Below, piece after piece: positions 31,263-43,100 of a stretch of DNA of 64,000 nucleotides. A model generated the notes under the pieces. The model did not search any database. It was not told the origin of the DNA and saw only the letters and a program-made list of their open reading frames with translations. Origin of the DNA: Clavelina lepadiformis (taxonomy: Eukaryota > Chordata > Ascidiacea > Aplousobranchia > Clavelinidae); assembly GCF_947623445.1 (NCBI RefSeq), contig NC_135248.1:2790977-2854976 (forward strand). Direction: 5' to 3'. Both the position numbers and the translations under genes were made by a program. Numbering within the stretch: the first letter of the stretch is position 1; every line of letters starts with the position of its first letter.

Positions 31263-33498
31263 TCATGCCTCGACTACCGTGAACTCATTGACACCAAGGT
31301 ACTGTAAGTATATAGTTGCGCTTGGTTGACGAGCGTTAAATTCAGACGCTGAGCAAATATAAAACACATTTGTCATAGGGTCAGAAACACGTCCAGTCGC
31401 AGAAAAATTGGTGTGTATGTCACTTGCTCGGTATCTAGTGCTGGTCAGTTTGACGTCATAGGTCTCACTGTACGACAATGACTTCTGCTTCTGGCTAGCC
31501 TTAGTAACGAGGTCGGCATTGCGACACGTTGACGGTAAGACAATTTTTTTTCCACAAACTTAAAAATCGAAAACAAATGGATAAACCAACCACAAGGCGG
31601 TCAAACCGGGGTAAATATTAACAACCTCTGCCAAGTAAACCACATTCCAGACTCAACTGACCTTCCATCACTATACATTGAGCTGTTACCAAACCACAAC
31701 AAATACTATCGAAAACACAAATCGGAAACTCTGAAATGTAGATACCCTTCCCTTCCATTAACTTTCAAACTACAAGAGGGCCCTTTAACATTTGGAGTAA
31801 GCTTATAGAAGTGAGCACGTTTTCAGCAGAATGCGGAAATCACGTCACGTCACACACGGGCTTTTTTTCTTTGGTAGGCACCGAGTTGTGCATCGTTGGA
31901 GGCTGTTTTTTCGTGACGTACCGTGTCGAGTGATGTAACAGATACACCCAAAATAGGTGAAGAGTTTGAAGTTTCAAAATTTTTTTCTTTGCGTTTAACA
32001 GTCGAGTTCTTTTCAGGTCACTTTTTCCAGTTAAAACAGCCACATTTTCAACATAACTCACAATCAACGATGCGTAATACTGCTAGCTTGCACTTAGCCT
32101 TCCTAGGTTCGAAACTAATTATTTGGTTGAAACAAATCACGTCTCTGTGAAATCTTTTTATGCAAAGTAATTTTAGCAAATTTCAAAGCGATATTTTTGC
32201 TTTTTCATTCGACATGGTTGATGATGCTATTCATGACACAGCTCAACCAGTTATCGCCAAGAGAGTGTCATGAAACGAGGGGAAGACATTTAAATAGCTA
32301 ATCCGCAAATAAACTGCAGACTTCATAAAAACGTGACCCAGATTAAATTACTAACAACAAAATTTTATTCATAACCGAAACTTGGTTAAATATTATTTCT
32401 AAGATATTTTCAAAATAGAAAAAAAACGTTTCTTACCAGCTGGATAAATTGATAAATTGACTTGAGGTTGCAAGTACGCATATTGGTGGTAGGCATTGGT
32501 TTGTGGCGTAAAGATTTCGGTTCGGCTTTCGTTTTGTCGATTTCGTGGTTCCAACAGCGTAGCACCTTCAAAAACGAGCTGCGCAGCTTGTGTATCTGAA
32601 AAAACAACCACTTGTACTACCGTCAAGTGCCCAATACTTAGTTTTAGGAGTGATGTCATATACCTATTATATCACGTACGGTACGAAACCACATATACCT
32701 AACGAAAAACTTAACAGTGAAAGCGCATGCAAAGCACACAAGTAGGAATCGAAACTAGGGTCTGACAGCACAATAGCGTTTTAGTGTCATTGCATTTCTT
32801 GGCTAAAGAGGAAATTCTAATGGTTTAATGCACTTCCTTTATTACGATAAACTCGATGCTTGTATTAAGAATGTGAAATTTTTAAGGAAATCAAATCAGC
32901 ATTAAGGGCTCACGATTTATAAATAAGCCAGATTGGCAGATTGTGTACCGCAAAACGTTCCAGACAATACCAAAGCTAGTTTCGATTGAAATGTAGTTAG
33001 AAGTTAACAATGATGTCTGGGTGGCTACAGAACAATTGATTGCATACATTTCCGGTCATTTTTTATTGTTTTCTCTGTGTATAGTTATATCAATAATTTA
33101 CAATAGGTTCAAATTTACTTCCAGGATATTTTATATAACTAGCCTAAATGTGGATGTATTTTGTCCTACTGAATGGGCATTCGCCAGAACTTTCCATTAT
33201 ACTGGCAGCTTACTATATAACATATTTAACAAATCATGATGGATATAGTTATAGAAGTACATCGGACAACATCACTGAAGGAAGTGTCTAAGCACAGTTA
33301 GAACATATATTTAACTAAACTTTTTTTTTAAGTTTTTCTCATTTGATATAATCTATAAGTATCTTCTTCTTCTTAATGCAGTCTCACGGACAATGAAGTA
33401 CTGTGTGTGACGTCCACACATCCGTAGATGAATGTTATCCACTACTTCCACGGCCGAGCTATCCAGGAAGACGTCTGCGTATTTCCTGGAATCGATAG
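31263..33498 (-). CDS. C-terminal three exons of an unrecognised gene, possibly extracellular
   Basis: Exons in transcript order are 33498-33388, 32595-32437 and 31558-31263 (stop). The first two are both phase 1 to phase 1 (111 and 159 bases) and the third enters in phase 1. Donors are GTGAGA and GTAAGA; acceptors are CAG, TTTTTTCAG and a TTTTTAAG site. The joined frame is open for about 187 residues: AIDSRKYADVFLDSSAVEVV, MCGRHTQYFIV, QAAQLVFEGATLLEPRNRQ, a Tyr/Gln-rich stretch, then VCGKKIVLPSTCRNADLV and a Ser/Thr/Tyr-rich end. The pattern of strand, MCG, then a hydrophobic strand ending LVF weakly recalls the end of a CUB domain; that is a guess. The first exon could instead start at 33526 after a TTTTAG acceptor. 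Upstream exons may be those at 33674-34067. Confidence 0.45.
32230..32274. repeat. Perfect 10-base inverted repeat with 25-base loop
   Basis: TTCATGACAC at 32230-32239 is matched by its exact complement GTGTCATGAA at 32265-32274. It lies in an apparent intron of the unrecognised minus-strand gene. It may be a hairpin, a paired protein site, or the end of a tiny element. Confidence 0.5.
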
Positions 33499-33673
33499 CT
33501 GCTATAACATGCAAGTCATTCTTAGACTAAAATTTTAGGATAATATTTGCTACATTTTTATTATACAAAGCAAACATTCAAGAAAAACAATTAAAACACC
33601 GTATATGGCAACGATAATTATAATCACATTGGTTATCGTGTATTCTTTGACTGTACATATACGAGATAGAGCT

Positions 33674-34067
33674 TCAACACAAATCTTTGCGTTTGGCCGC
33701 AGCTTCAATCATTGTAGCTCGATCTCCAAGTCTATAACTAGCATAAGCAAAAGAAAGCAGTAAATGGATGGAGTATGGGGGAACTAATAGAGTTTTGTCA
33801 TATTATTTATTAATAAAACATACGTGCTACACAAATGGTGCACATATAGTAAAAAATGTAAACCTTTTCTATACGACGTAGGTAGCGTATAAAATCATAA
33901 ACGGAGGATGAGTAAACTTGCTCTAGCAGTGCAGCATACCTATATTTTAAAGACTATTTCTCTGACTTACAACTTGACGGGACACGCCTTTTCAATCAGC
34001 ATGAGATTTATTTCGTTTTCTTCGAAACCAACTTTTTGGTTTTGGTATAAAGTGAAGTTTGTGAAAA
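33674..34067 (-). CDS. Two exons of an unrecognised gene (same or neighbouring minus-strand gene)
   Basis: Exon 34067-33971 enters in phase 1 after an AG acceptor and leaves in phase 2 at a strong GTAAGT donor. It continues in frame into 33737-33674, preceded by a pyrimidine-rich TTTCTTTTGCTTATGCTAG acceptor and ending at TGA. The reading is FTNFTLYQNQKVGFEENEIN, then LMLIEKACPVKFYRLGDRA and TMIEAAAKRKDLC. An AATAAA on the minus strand about 100 bases downstream would fit a terminal exon. Alternatively a GT inside the last codons links it in phase 1 to the exon at 33498. No family was recognised. Confidence 0.35.
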
Positions 34068-37000
34068 CTAGCTCCACAGTGTAAGTTAGACTTATAGCCT
34101 ATACGTTACAATTTAAGCAAATAAAAATGGGTGAATTGGTCTAGCGCTACCCAACATTTATCTTAATTTTACATGAGTTTGGATTTATAGGCAAAACAAA
34201 ACGGGCAAAGGTTGTGACAAGAATAAAATTGAAAGATGGTGCCATTTCTGTCAGTCGCATTTTTTTCATTTATCATTTATTCAAGTGGGAAAAATATATA
34301 AGCAACGGCCAATTTTTTATCTAACTCAATCTTTTATGTCGACGCACGGAAGAAAAGCTGTGCACATGTAATTTTGATTATAGCTGTTTAAATTAGGTCT
34401 TTAGCAAATCTATTTATACGAGAATGTAAAGCCATGCTAAGTAATGTTATTCAATCGGTGACTTTCAACGGGTTTTTTTGTTTTTCTCTGCTACTAATTT
34501 CCTCTAACACGTGATCTTGAATACCGTGTGAGGTCATAACGAAAAGCGGTAAGTACCAGGACTCATCTTGCACTAGTCACTCAACATCATAATGAAAAAC
34601 TTAAACTTTTTTACAAAACAAGCAATAAGTTTTTATACTTAGTACATTTAGCCTATTTGTACATGAATAACATGACCACAAGCAAAGCGTCAATTGGTTC
34701 AAATCGTGAGCCATTTGTGAAATGTGGTCACAAGCACCACATCATAAACATTCAAATCTGATTATCATCCTGATCTAAAATCAAATTTAATAACCCAATA
34801 AAAAATTGTTTCATAAATCACTTTTTCGGTCTAAAACCGCAATTTTTCATATAATTTGTCCAGATTGACTTGACTTGACTTGGGTTAGTATGTGCTGACT
34901 ACTTGTGTTGACTTGTGCTGTTGCGAAGTATGAGCAATTTATGTCATAACATACTTTCAAAAGTGGTTTCCTTTATAATATTTCTTAACTTCTGCTGTGG
35001 TAGATTTGGATTATTCGGATGTAAAGGAAAGATGTAAAGGCCTACGTTGCCTAATCATCGTTTTTAATAATGCATATAGCATAAAAGGTTAAAGATCATT
35101 TCCAGAAATAATAGCCCCAAATAACAGTGAATCTTGTGTGTTGTTCTTTTGAAGGTTCTTAAGCCTTTATAATGTAATTAAATGTAAATAACAGCTATCC
35201 AAAGCATTGTATCATAATTTATAAACCAGTTAATTAGCTTATTTCTTTCTTTAATTTGGGTTTGTAGTGATTTGAATTTGATTGCAGTTTTTAACCAAAG
35301 CTTGGAAAGCAATAAATAATAGACAAGCTAAAATTAGTAAAAAAAAATATTTTCTTATACCCGAAATTGGCTGTAAACTTGCTTAAAAATTGTTTTGTCA
35401 TGAAGTTATCAAAATGTTTACAACGGTAATTGCTATTTCTCGTCAATACTGGAAAAATAAAACTGTTTGAAAGTTTTTATTAAATTAATAATAAAAAATT
35501 TTTAAAAAGCAACGAGTCTAATTACATATTCACAAATCATGTAAAATATCAATAATATATTGTTAGTATCTATCAGTTAATTAAAGAAATTAATCACATT
35601 TCCACATTTAGCCTAATATATATAATTAGGCTATAAACTAATGTAGCTATTGTCTAATTACTTTCAAAATTCAAATATTTTTTTCAGATATATTTATGTG
35701 TTTATTAAATCCATTTTTATAGGTATTAGCTGTATTTAAACAAAATGATCCAGAGAAAATAATTAAGCCTCGTATACTTTCATTAATGACTCAGAACAAG
35801 AAGGAACCTTAACGTCTCATCTCGGAGTCTTGAAATCAAGTAAAGGACCCACCTTTACTTTTACCCGCGTCAAAATATATTGAATTCGATAATAGTTTGA
35901 TTGTTCTTATTTTAGCTTCTGCAAATAAGTTATAACTTAGTCTATTAAAGGTTATCAATAAAAATTATTTCTTGTCACTGACTATTTTGGATACCTACAT
36001 TTGCACTGTTGCAATTAATTTTGCTCATTTTATAATAATTTTCTTCTCGTAAATGTTTTTTATTCCAACCAAAAAATTTTAAATTCCACAATTCAATTCT
36101 TAATATATTATGATTTTTCAATAATGAAAACTTGCTTAACTGACTATTAGGTCTAACAAAGAACTTTCTACAACTACAAAAACGCACACGCAGTTACAGA
36201 AAAGTTCATTGCAAATGCTTACAGGTCGAGTGTGTACAATAGAAAGTTACATGTTATACGGAAAACTATTTTCGTAGGTTTGTTTTCTCTGTCGCTATCT
36301 ACGTACAGTTGTACAGTTTTGTCGTCTTCCATTTTTTTCTTTGTTGCTTATCATGCTGAACATACTAATACGATTTGTGAACTGATAGTCTAAGCTAAAA
36401 TCTTTTTCAAAACCAATATAAATTAGCTATAAATTTTTTTTGTAAAATATAGTTGAATATATGCACCTTTACATTAATTCATCGAAATTCCTTGTTGAAG
36501 ATCATGCTCTTCATGGTCTTTTAATTTTGAAAACAGTTTTGAATTTAGTCAAACTAGACTTTGATTCACTTAAAATTAATTCTGTGAAACAAAAAAGTAT
36601 AGCAAACAATAATACGCTGTATTGAGCTCGTATATGAATTCGATGATTTTATAGAAAAGAGGCCACGCGAAAACAGAAGTGACTTATTTTGGTTTTAAAA
36701 TGGCCTCGCCTACGCGATGAATATATATCCCGCTTCGAACTACTTTTACCAGCGGTAAGCTGTTTTGCCAGCAGCTATTAATCAAACTATGGTAGTGTAA
36801 CAATAGCATTCATACAGAATTATATTAAAACTTATGAAAAATTTTCTTATTGACCTTGCCTCATACAACTTTGCAGCAGTCGCCAACCAGAAACGTCTTC
36901 CGTCAATAATAAACACCATAGCAAAATGCATAAACATATATTATATTTACAAGCGAGTTTATAAGTCCTATTATTTTATACCTTCCCCACTTGACCTAAG

Positions 37001-38107
37001 TCCTGCTTTTTATATTATATGAATGCAACCGAAATGATAATGTTTTACTACCCTACCATAAACTAGTAGCACTCTGGTGGATAAGCCTATCATTATGACT
37101 ATGATGGTCGGATAGCCTACCACGTGCTGTAATTGCCGCCATACCTTCTCAGTTGATTGTCAACTGATTAGTCTGTCATTAATTCAAGACTTTATTCCGA
37201 CGACATTTCCACACTTCAGATAAAACAAGAGACGAGTACAGCCTGTTGTGCCTAAATTTGTTAAGATCTGAATCCAATTCCAATTGCTGCAAACGCAACA
37301 AATGGCAAATCGAAACAGCCAGCGGCTTTGCTGTGAGTTGATTTGAATTTGGTAGCGATTACAACGCTGGAAAAGCAACAACATCATGGGTTGCATGTAC
37401 AAATAAGTAACAAATCTACAATTGTTATAAACCAAGAATTTTTATGCTTATGGTGAGAACTGATTTTCTATTATGACGTAAAACTGGCGCTCTGGTAAAA
37501 TGACGAAGTTTGATAGTTTACGGTCGAAGCGGTCGAAGCTACACAAGTAACATAAACCTCAAATTGATTTAAACAATTTTAATTATTACATTGGTATATT
37601 TCTTTTTAAATTTTTAACTGGCATTCGTTTTAGCAATCGCATCCTGCCATAGTCAGTTTTGCTCAACACATATGTTAGCTATCATGAGAAGAACGGAATA
37701 ATATGTGGTTCTGTATCTTGAAAAAGTAGTTGTTCTTGCACTCGAGTAAAGTTTTGAGCTACAGAACTCTATGTTTACGCCAAAAAGTTAAAGAATTAAG
37801 TGTCATAGCTGAAATAAAACCAAAATTTGACACCTTTCAATTGCCATTTTCTGGTTAAAGTAAAAAGTCCGGTAAATGGTGAAACAAGAGAGCAGTCCGC
37901 ATCGAATGACGAATGGTTACGTTGATATATTCGACAACAAAACATTACGTACGTCCTGCTGCTGTTTTCTTAGCATAACCAAGGCATTTACGTAAAAATT
38001 TAGAATCTAGTAACGAAATAAGATGATTTCTACAGTCAATACTATGAAAAGCATGTAAAGTGCTGTTTCGAAGTTGTTTGGTAATGTCAGTTTAATGTTT
38101 CCTGTAT

Positions 38108-38491
38108 TTGATTGGAAATTTAATTTATCAGAACGCAAGTTTATATGTAGACAAATTAAGTTTTTATCATATTACAGCATGTTATCTTATCGACATTGTA
38201 AGCTTAGATTCGTGTTTTGTAAAAGGGTGTCTGGTCTGCTTTCAAACCGATTCGGTCCATCAGAATTCTAACTACCAAATCGTAGTTTATTTAATACCGT
38301 ACGCTTGTTTGCCACTTACGGTATCATGTAAAGTTGTAAACAACTTAAACCAAAACAAGTCAATGCCAAAGCACAGCGAAGAAGATCATGAACACGACAA
38401 CTTTGACCACAAAGCAAGCGAAACCCATTGGAACCTTGACGAGCGCTTTCTAGAATTCGAAAAGTGCTGTGCGACCAACCGTGACAATTGA
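38108..38491 (+). CDS. Orphan ORF with acidic/charged C-terminal part
   Basis: An open frame of 127 codons. The AT-rich first two thirds look non-coding, but from the ATG at 38363 it encodes a charged, GC-richer segment (MPKHSEEDHEHDNFDHKASE, then THWNLDERFLEFEKCC) to a TGA at 38491. No splice partner, family or poly(A) signal supports it. It may be a chance ORF or a fragment of a lineage-specific gene. Confidence 0.18.
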   Translation: MIGNLIYQNASLYVDKLSFYHITACYLIDIVSLDSCFVKGCLVCFQTDSVHQNSNYQIVVYLIPYACLPLTVSCKVVNNLNQNKSMPKHSEEDHEHDNFDHKASETHWNLDERFLEFEKCCATNRDN

Positions 38492-39199
38492 CTGAGATGA
38501 ATATGTGAGCGCGAAGTTTGAGTTTTAAACAGACTTTTAACCTCATAGCCCTGGAGGGCAGGTTTCTGGTCCATGCGAAATGAACAAAACAGCGTCTTGT
38601 TTGAAAGAGATAGGCTAGGCTACCGGTACAATTTTTATTTCAGAGTTTACCGTATGTAGACGAGGCTATTAGGCCTAATGTTCATGCAAATCTATTGCCT
38701 GATTAACCTAAATTTATATCCCATCAATATTGATAGCCTAGGCCTAGTACAGTAGGCTATATGTCCACGTACAGTCAGTACAGCAGATGTCGGAAGACTA
38801 GAACATAAACTAGAACTATGAACTGAAAGACTTGTCTTTCAAGTCAAGCTGTACTGTATTGGTACCGGTATGTTTTTATCCAAGGCTTATGTTTAATTGC
38901 ATAATCTTGGTTACCCTATTCTTAAGGCCTATCGGTCTGTCAGTATCACTGATCAGTTGTATCAAGATAACAGGAATATAGCCTGGTCTATTTAATAAGT
39001 TTTTTAGCTGTAACATAACTAGCCTATAAGCTTGTCCTTCTAGGCCAGTGGATCTAATCGCTGGACTAGGGTGTAAGAATCTGTAGATAAATAGGCTAAG
39101 TATCGTTTAATATTTTTTTAATACAAAATAGGCTCATTTAGCTATCATTGTTTCCACAGTTATAGAAGAGTAACATTAAAATAACTTAAGTTTAAAAAG

Positions 39200-39207
39200 G
39201 TATAGCC
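39200..39207. repeat. Target-site duplication, left copy (GTATAGCC)
   Basis: Eight bases identical to 39403-39410, immediately left of the MITE. Confidence 0.92.
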
Positions 39208-39402
39208 CAGGGATGTCCAACCTGGGGCCCGCGGGCCACAGTGCGGCCCGCCTGAGATTTTTGTGCGGCCCGCTAGTCATTTTCACTCCAAAAGTATGTA
39301 CTTTATGTACCCATTTTTCTTGAAATTTAATAGGTTTTGCGGCCCATTGAATTATTTCAAGTGACAATGCGGCCCACTATAATAAAAGGTTGGACATCCC
39401 TG
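39208..39402. mobile_element. hAT-superfamily MITE, 195 bp, with perfect 16-bp TIRs and 8-bp target duplication
   Basis: The left end CAGGGATGTCCAACCT (39208-39223) is the exact complement of the right end AGGTTGGACATCCCTG (39387-39402). The element is flanked by identical 8-base direct repeats GTATAGCC at 39200-39207 and 39403-39410. Eight-base target duplications and CAGGG...CCCTG termini followed by GGGGCCCGCGGGCC and repeated TGCGGCCC are typical of non-autonomous hAT elements found in many animals. It has no coding capacity. Intact termini and target duplication suggest a fairly recent insertion. Confidence 0.93.
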
Positions 39403-39410
39403 GTATAGCC
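39403..39410. repeat. Target-site duplication, right copy (GTATAGCC)
   Basis: Eight bases identical to 39200-39207, immediately right of the MITE. Confidence 0.92.
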
Positions 39411-40190
39411 TATAGTAACAATAGTGTAAGCTAACTGGAAAGAATGGTAGTTTTTGACGTGAAATTGTGCGTGCAAACATGCAAACTTTGGCGTGATGGT
39501 GTGCACTGAAGCATCAATTCTTAATTTTTTTATATTAAATTGGCGTTCAAACAACTACTTTTTCTTTGTTTTTTTTATTATAAATTGGTGCGATGAATAA
39601 AATATTCAGCGTGCATCTTGATGAATCACGTGCGTGCAGGTGCCACACTTTTCACCATAAAGTGTAAATAATAATATTTTGGTACTTACACTATCCTTAC
39701 TATTAAAATTTATATTGGTCATGATCATGAGTAGCCTATAGCTGCAAATTACGAAAGCTTTGAACAGTGGTTATGTTTATTTTGTTTTTGTGAAATTTGT
39801 ATTGAGTTGATTTTAACTTCATTACTTTCAGTAAGACTTAGCTGATATCAGTCATATATAAATCATTTAAATTGGTGAATCCAATATAGATAAAACAAAA
39901 AGACAATAACAATAATACGTCTGTTCACCGGCAGAAGATTTATTTCATAGCAAATTTTAATCGTAATAAAAATGAAGATTAAATACGAAATTTGAGCTTT
40001 GCATTGCAAAATTGGTCTTTCACCTGCTGAGTGAGTATATATGTGAAAGAAAATTTTTCCTCTATTAACAGGTTTCAAACTTCAAGAGTTTTAGAAGGCT
40101 AACCTATCAATAGAATACTACTATTAAAGGTAAAAACATTTATCTGCAAGAACTTGAAATTTCTCAGTATTCTGCATATCAACTGACAAA
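39411..40190. other. 5' flank of anillin
   Basis: About 780 bases between the MITE and the anillin start codon, AT-rich and without ORFs of note. The anillin promoter and leader should lie here; no specific element was assigned. Confidence 0.4.
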
Positions 40191-43100
40191 ATGTCAGCAG
40201 AGGTGGATGATTTTACGAAGGTTTGTTAATATTACTGAGCAATTCATTTCTACAAATATTGCAATTACTTTGTTAATATACGCAAAAAAAATGAAGCACT
40301 TTCAATTATTATTGCTTTACACTCTCTTCAGAAATTGCTTGATCGAACAAAAGCTAGGCGTGAAGCGTTGCAACAAAAAATGCAAGAGCACTCCTTTCAA
40401 GCTCGTAAACGAAGACCGCTTGAAGCTCAAGACAATATAATCGAGGAGAATGCTCCAGTATGCCCTGTCCAAGTTGAGGCAAATGCAGAAATTGGTACGC
40501 TTTGTGTAGTGGACAAAAACTGAGATAAACTTTGTGCTTGAAAGCTAAAAATCAGTGAATAAACCTGGGCATATGGCATTATGGTTTAAGTTCTTTGTAT
40601 TGCTGGTTGACAGTAATTTTAGCTATGACTTTAGTTGCTTCTGAATCACCAAGCAAAAGATGTAAGATAGACACATTAAAACCTGCTGTTTTGTCGGAAA
40701 ATAATTCTTCAGCTGAAAAGCATCCAGCAGGTTTGACGATATAACAAGCATACTATCTGTTAATGTGTTCCTTCTTTTGCATAATTCTAATGAATGGTTT
40801 AACGAGGTTAAAATAAATTCATAAGTATGTACTGAATATATACCCACAGACAGTTTTTGTACCTATGTTTTTAAACAAAGCCATATGTTTTTAACTTAAC
40901 ATTACATTAAATTTTTAGGTGAAAAAAATGTTAGTGAAAGGATGAAAAAGCTTCTTGAGCAGAGAAAGCAATGGGAGGCAGCGGGTACGAACATGCACTA
41001 TTTTCTTGGAAAACACAGTTATTTCACAGCCTAGCGTTGCATATATCATACCATAGAAATGGCCTATAAATGTTTGTATTTCTTACTTAGATCATGATGA
41101 TGAGGTTGACTTTACGTGTGTGTCATCTCCAGTCAGCCATGATCCCGACTCTCCAATGCCTGCTCCTTTAAATCGTAAAATTGACTTGGATCGAAAAGCT
41201 CGATTTGCTGCTCTTGCTGAGAAAGTGAACAATTTTGAAGATGATTTAACACATTCAAATGTGCCAAGGTATTAAACTTGGTGGTATATTTGCGAAATGT
41301 TTAAAACAATATGAAAGATCACACGACCAAATGTTTCATATTTTCCAAGCTTGAGATTCCAAAATCCAATCAATTGTGTTGTCATAGTTTGGAGTATTTT
41401 TGTGCAAACCTGTGCTGTTATGCTGTTTGTAGTGCAAGTCCAGAGAAACCTAAAGCTCAGTGGAAACCTCCAAAGGGCCCTGGTCGAAAGACTCCAATGA
41501 GCGATGCTTACCAAAGTGACATACTTGCAGATAATGTAAGAATTCACTGAGTATTCCATACTAATATGGAGTTAACAGTGTCTAGCAGTACCTTACAGTT
41601 AACCATAGTTGTGTGATTTCTTTTGAGAATAAATGTTTTAGAAAAGTATATTATGCCTAGGAATTAGAGGATAAAGAGGTGAAATCTGATGAAAATGTTC
41701 GCCCGGTAAAGCATGTTTCGCAGAGAGTATCACTTTCTATTGAGACTCTAAGTCAGTTTGCTAGTAAAGATGCCAAAGCTGCTTCTCAAGTACAGCAGCA
41801 AACTCCTGTGAGGTAAAGGCATGGACTAATTATTATCAAACCTTCCAGGTCTTTAACGGAATAAGTAGCTTATTCACAAAACCGTTTTAAAATGTGGCCT
41901 GGTACAAGTGTTTACCAAAGCATAGCTTTTTTCTGAAGTTTTAGTCAAGCAGCCAAAATATTGACCAGAATTTGGTTATCTGCTTAACTTCGGCCAGTAA
42001 CCTATTCATTTTATGACATAAATGTGGTTAAATATAAGCGCCTCTTTAGTCCCCACATCCCAACAAGCAATATTCTAAGACATTGAAGTGAACAGTTTTC
42101 AAGTTTTTTCCACAAAATATATGTTAGGTGTAATAATTTAACAGTGGTCAATTTAACAGAAACAATGTTAAAAATAAATATGGTGACAAAATAACATTCG
42201 AAAGCTACAAATCGGACGCGAGTGGGGAAGGAGTGCGCCACCAAATCACTCCGACCACAAAAAGCCTACATCAGCGGTTGATTGAACTTCAGGTAAGCTA
42301 GTTGACAATGTCTTGTATGCTTTATGCATGTGGTTAACAGCCTTTTCTTTTTTTGTGCATGACTGACGAGATAACTTTTCTTGCCACTTACATCATGTTT
42401 GTTGGTTATTTTTCACCAACCTTCTTCAGTGAGTTTTTTCCTTAGAAAAATGGCTGTAAAGCAGAGCAGGCAGCTGGCGTTGATAAAGCAATTGCTGACA
42501 GACAACAGGAATTAAATCAACTTAGGCAAAAGCATGTTAAAAATGTAAAGGTATATTTTTAATTACTTTATGTTCTTATGTATATTAAACAGGAGCTTTT
42601 TTGTGTTTTAAAAGATTTTTTTCTAGCTATAGTTAAACTAAATTTGACGGTAACAATTGGATGGCTTCCCAGTGTCTTTGTTCTTAGACCAAATGCAACA
42701 TATAAGCCTAGTCTCTTCTTTCGCTTGTGACAAAAACATTTTTTGTTGCTTAGACATTTTATTTGGCATTTATACGCTTCTTTCTTTTCCTACCAGGAAA
42801 TGGCTTTGTCAATAATTGTTACACATAATGCTGTTCAAAGCATTTTGTTAGGTTTTGCTCTAACCTCAAAAAAACTTTCTGTAAATTGTTTGACAGATTT
42901 TATCTCACTGAATAGTAACTTGTACTTTTACATATTATGTATTTGTAGTATTTTTACCATCATGATGCGACAAAACAATATATTATATTCTTCATTTCAA
43001 TGAGCTTGTTAAGTTGTAGAGTTTCAAACAGAAAATAGCCAGTTTGCAGTTTTGATTAGTGACAGATAATTAATTTGAACAGCTTGTGAAACAAATTGTG

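Larger units (their letters stand above)
34068..39207. other. AT-rich, gene-poor region
   Basis: About 5 kb with no firm gene. It has long A/T stretches between 35150 and 36650 and short direct repeats such as GACTTGACTTGACTT near 34867. Minor open blocks on the minus strand (34455-34570 and 37179-37286) and on the plus strand (38363-38491) look somewhat codon-like but cannot be joined into a gene. From about 38640 to 39130 the motif TAGGCCTA and its half AGGCTA recur. Confidence 0.4.

Noticed and set aside
31451..31458. Palindromic TGACGTCA (CRE-like) as a promoter element
   Set aside because: It falls inside the candidate coding exon 31263-31558, so a regulatory role is not supported by position.
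32100..32125. GGTTCGAAACT resembling a tRNA B box
   Set aside because: No A box at the right distance and no paired T stem.
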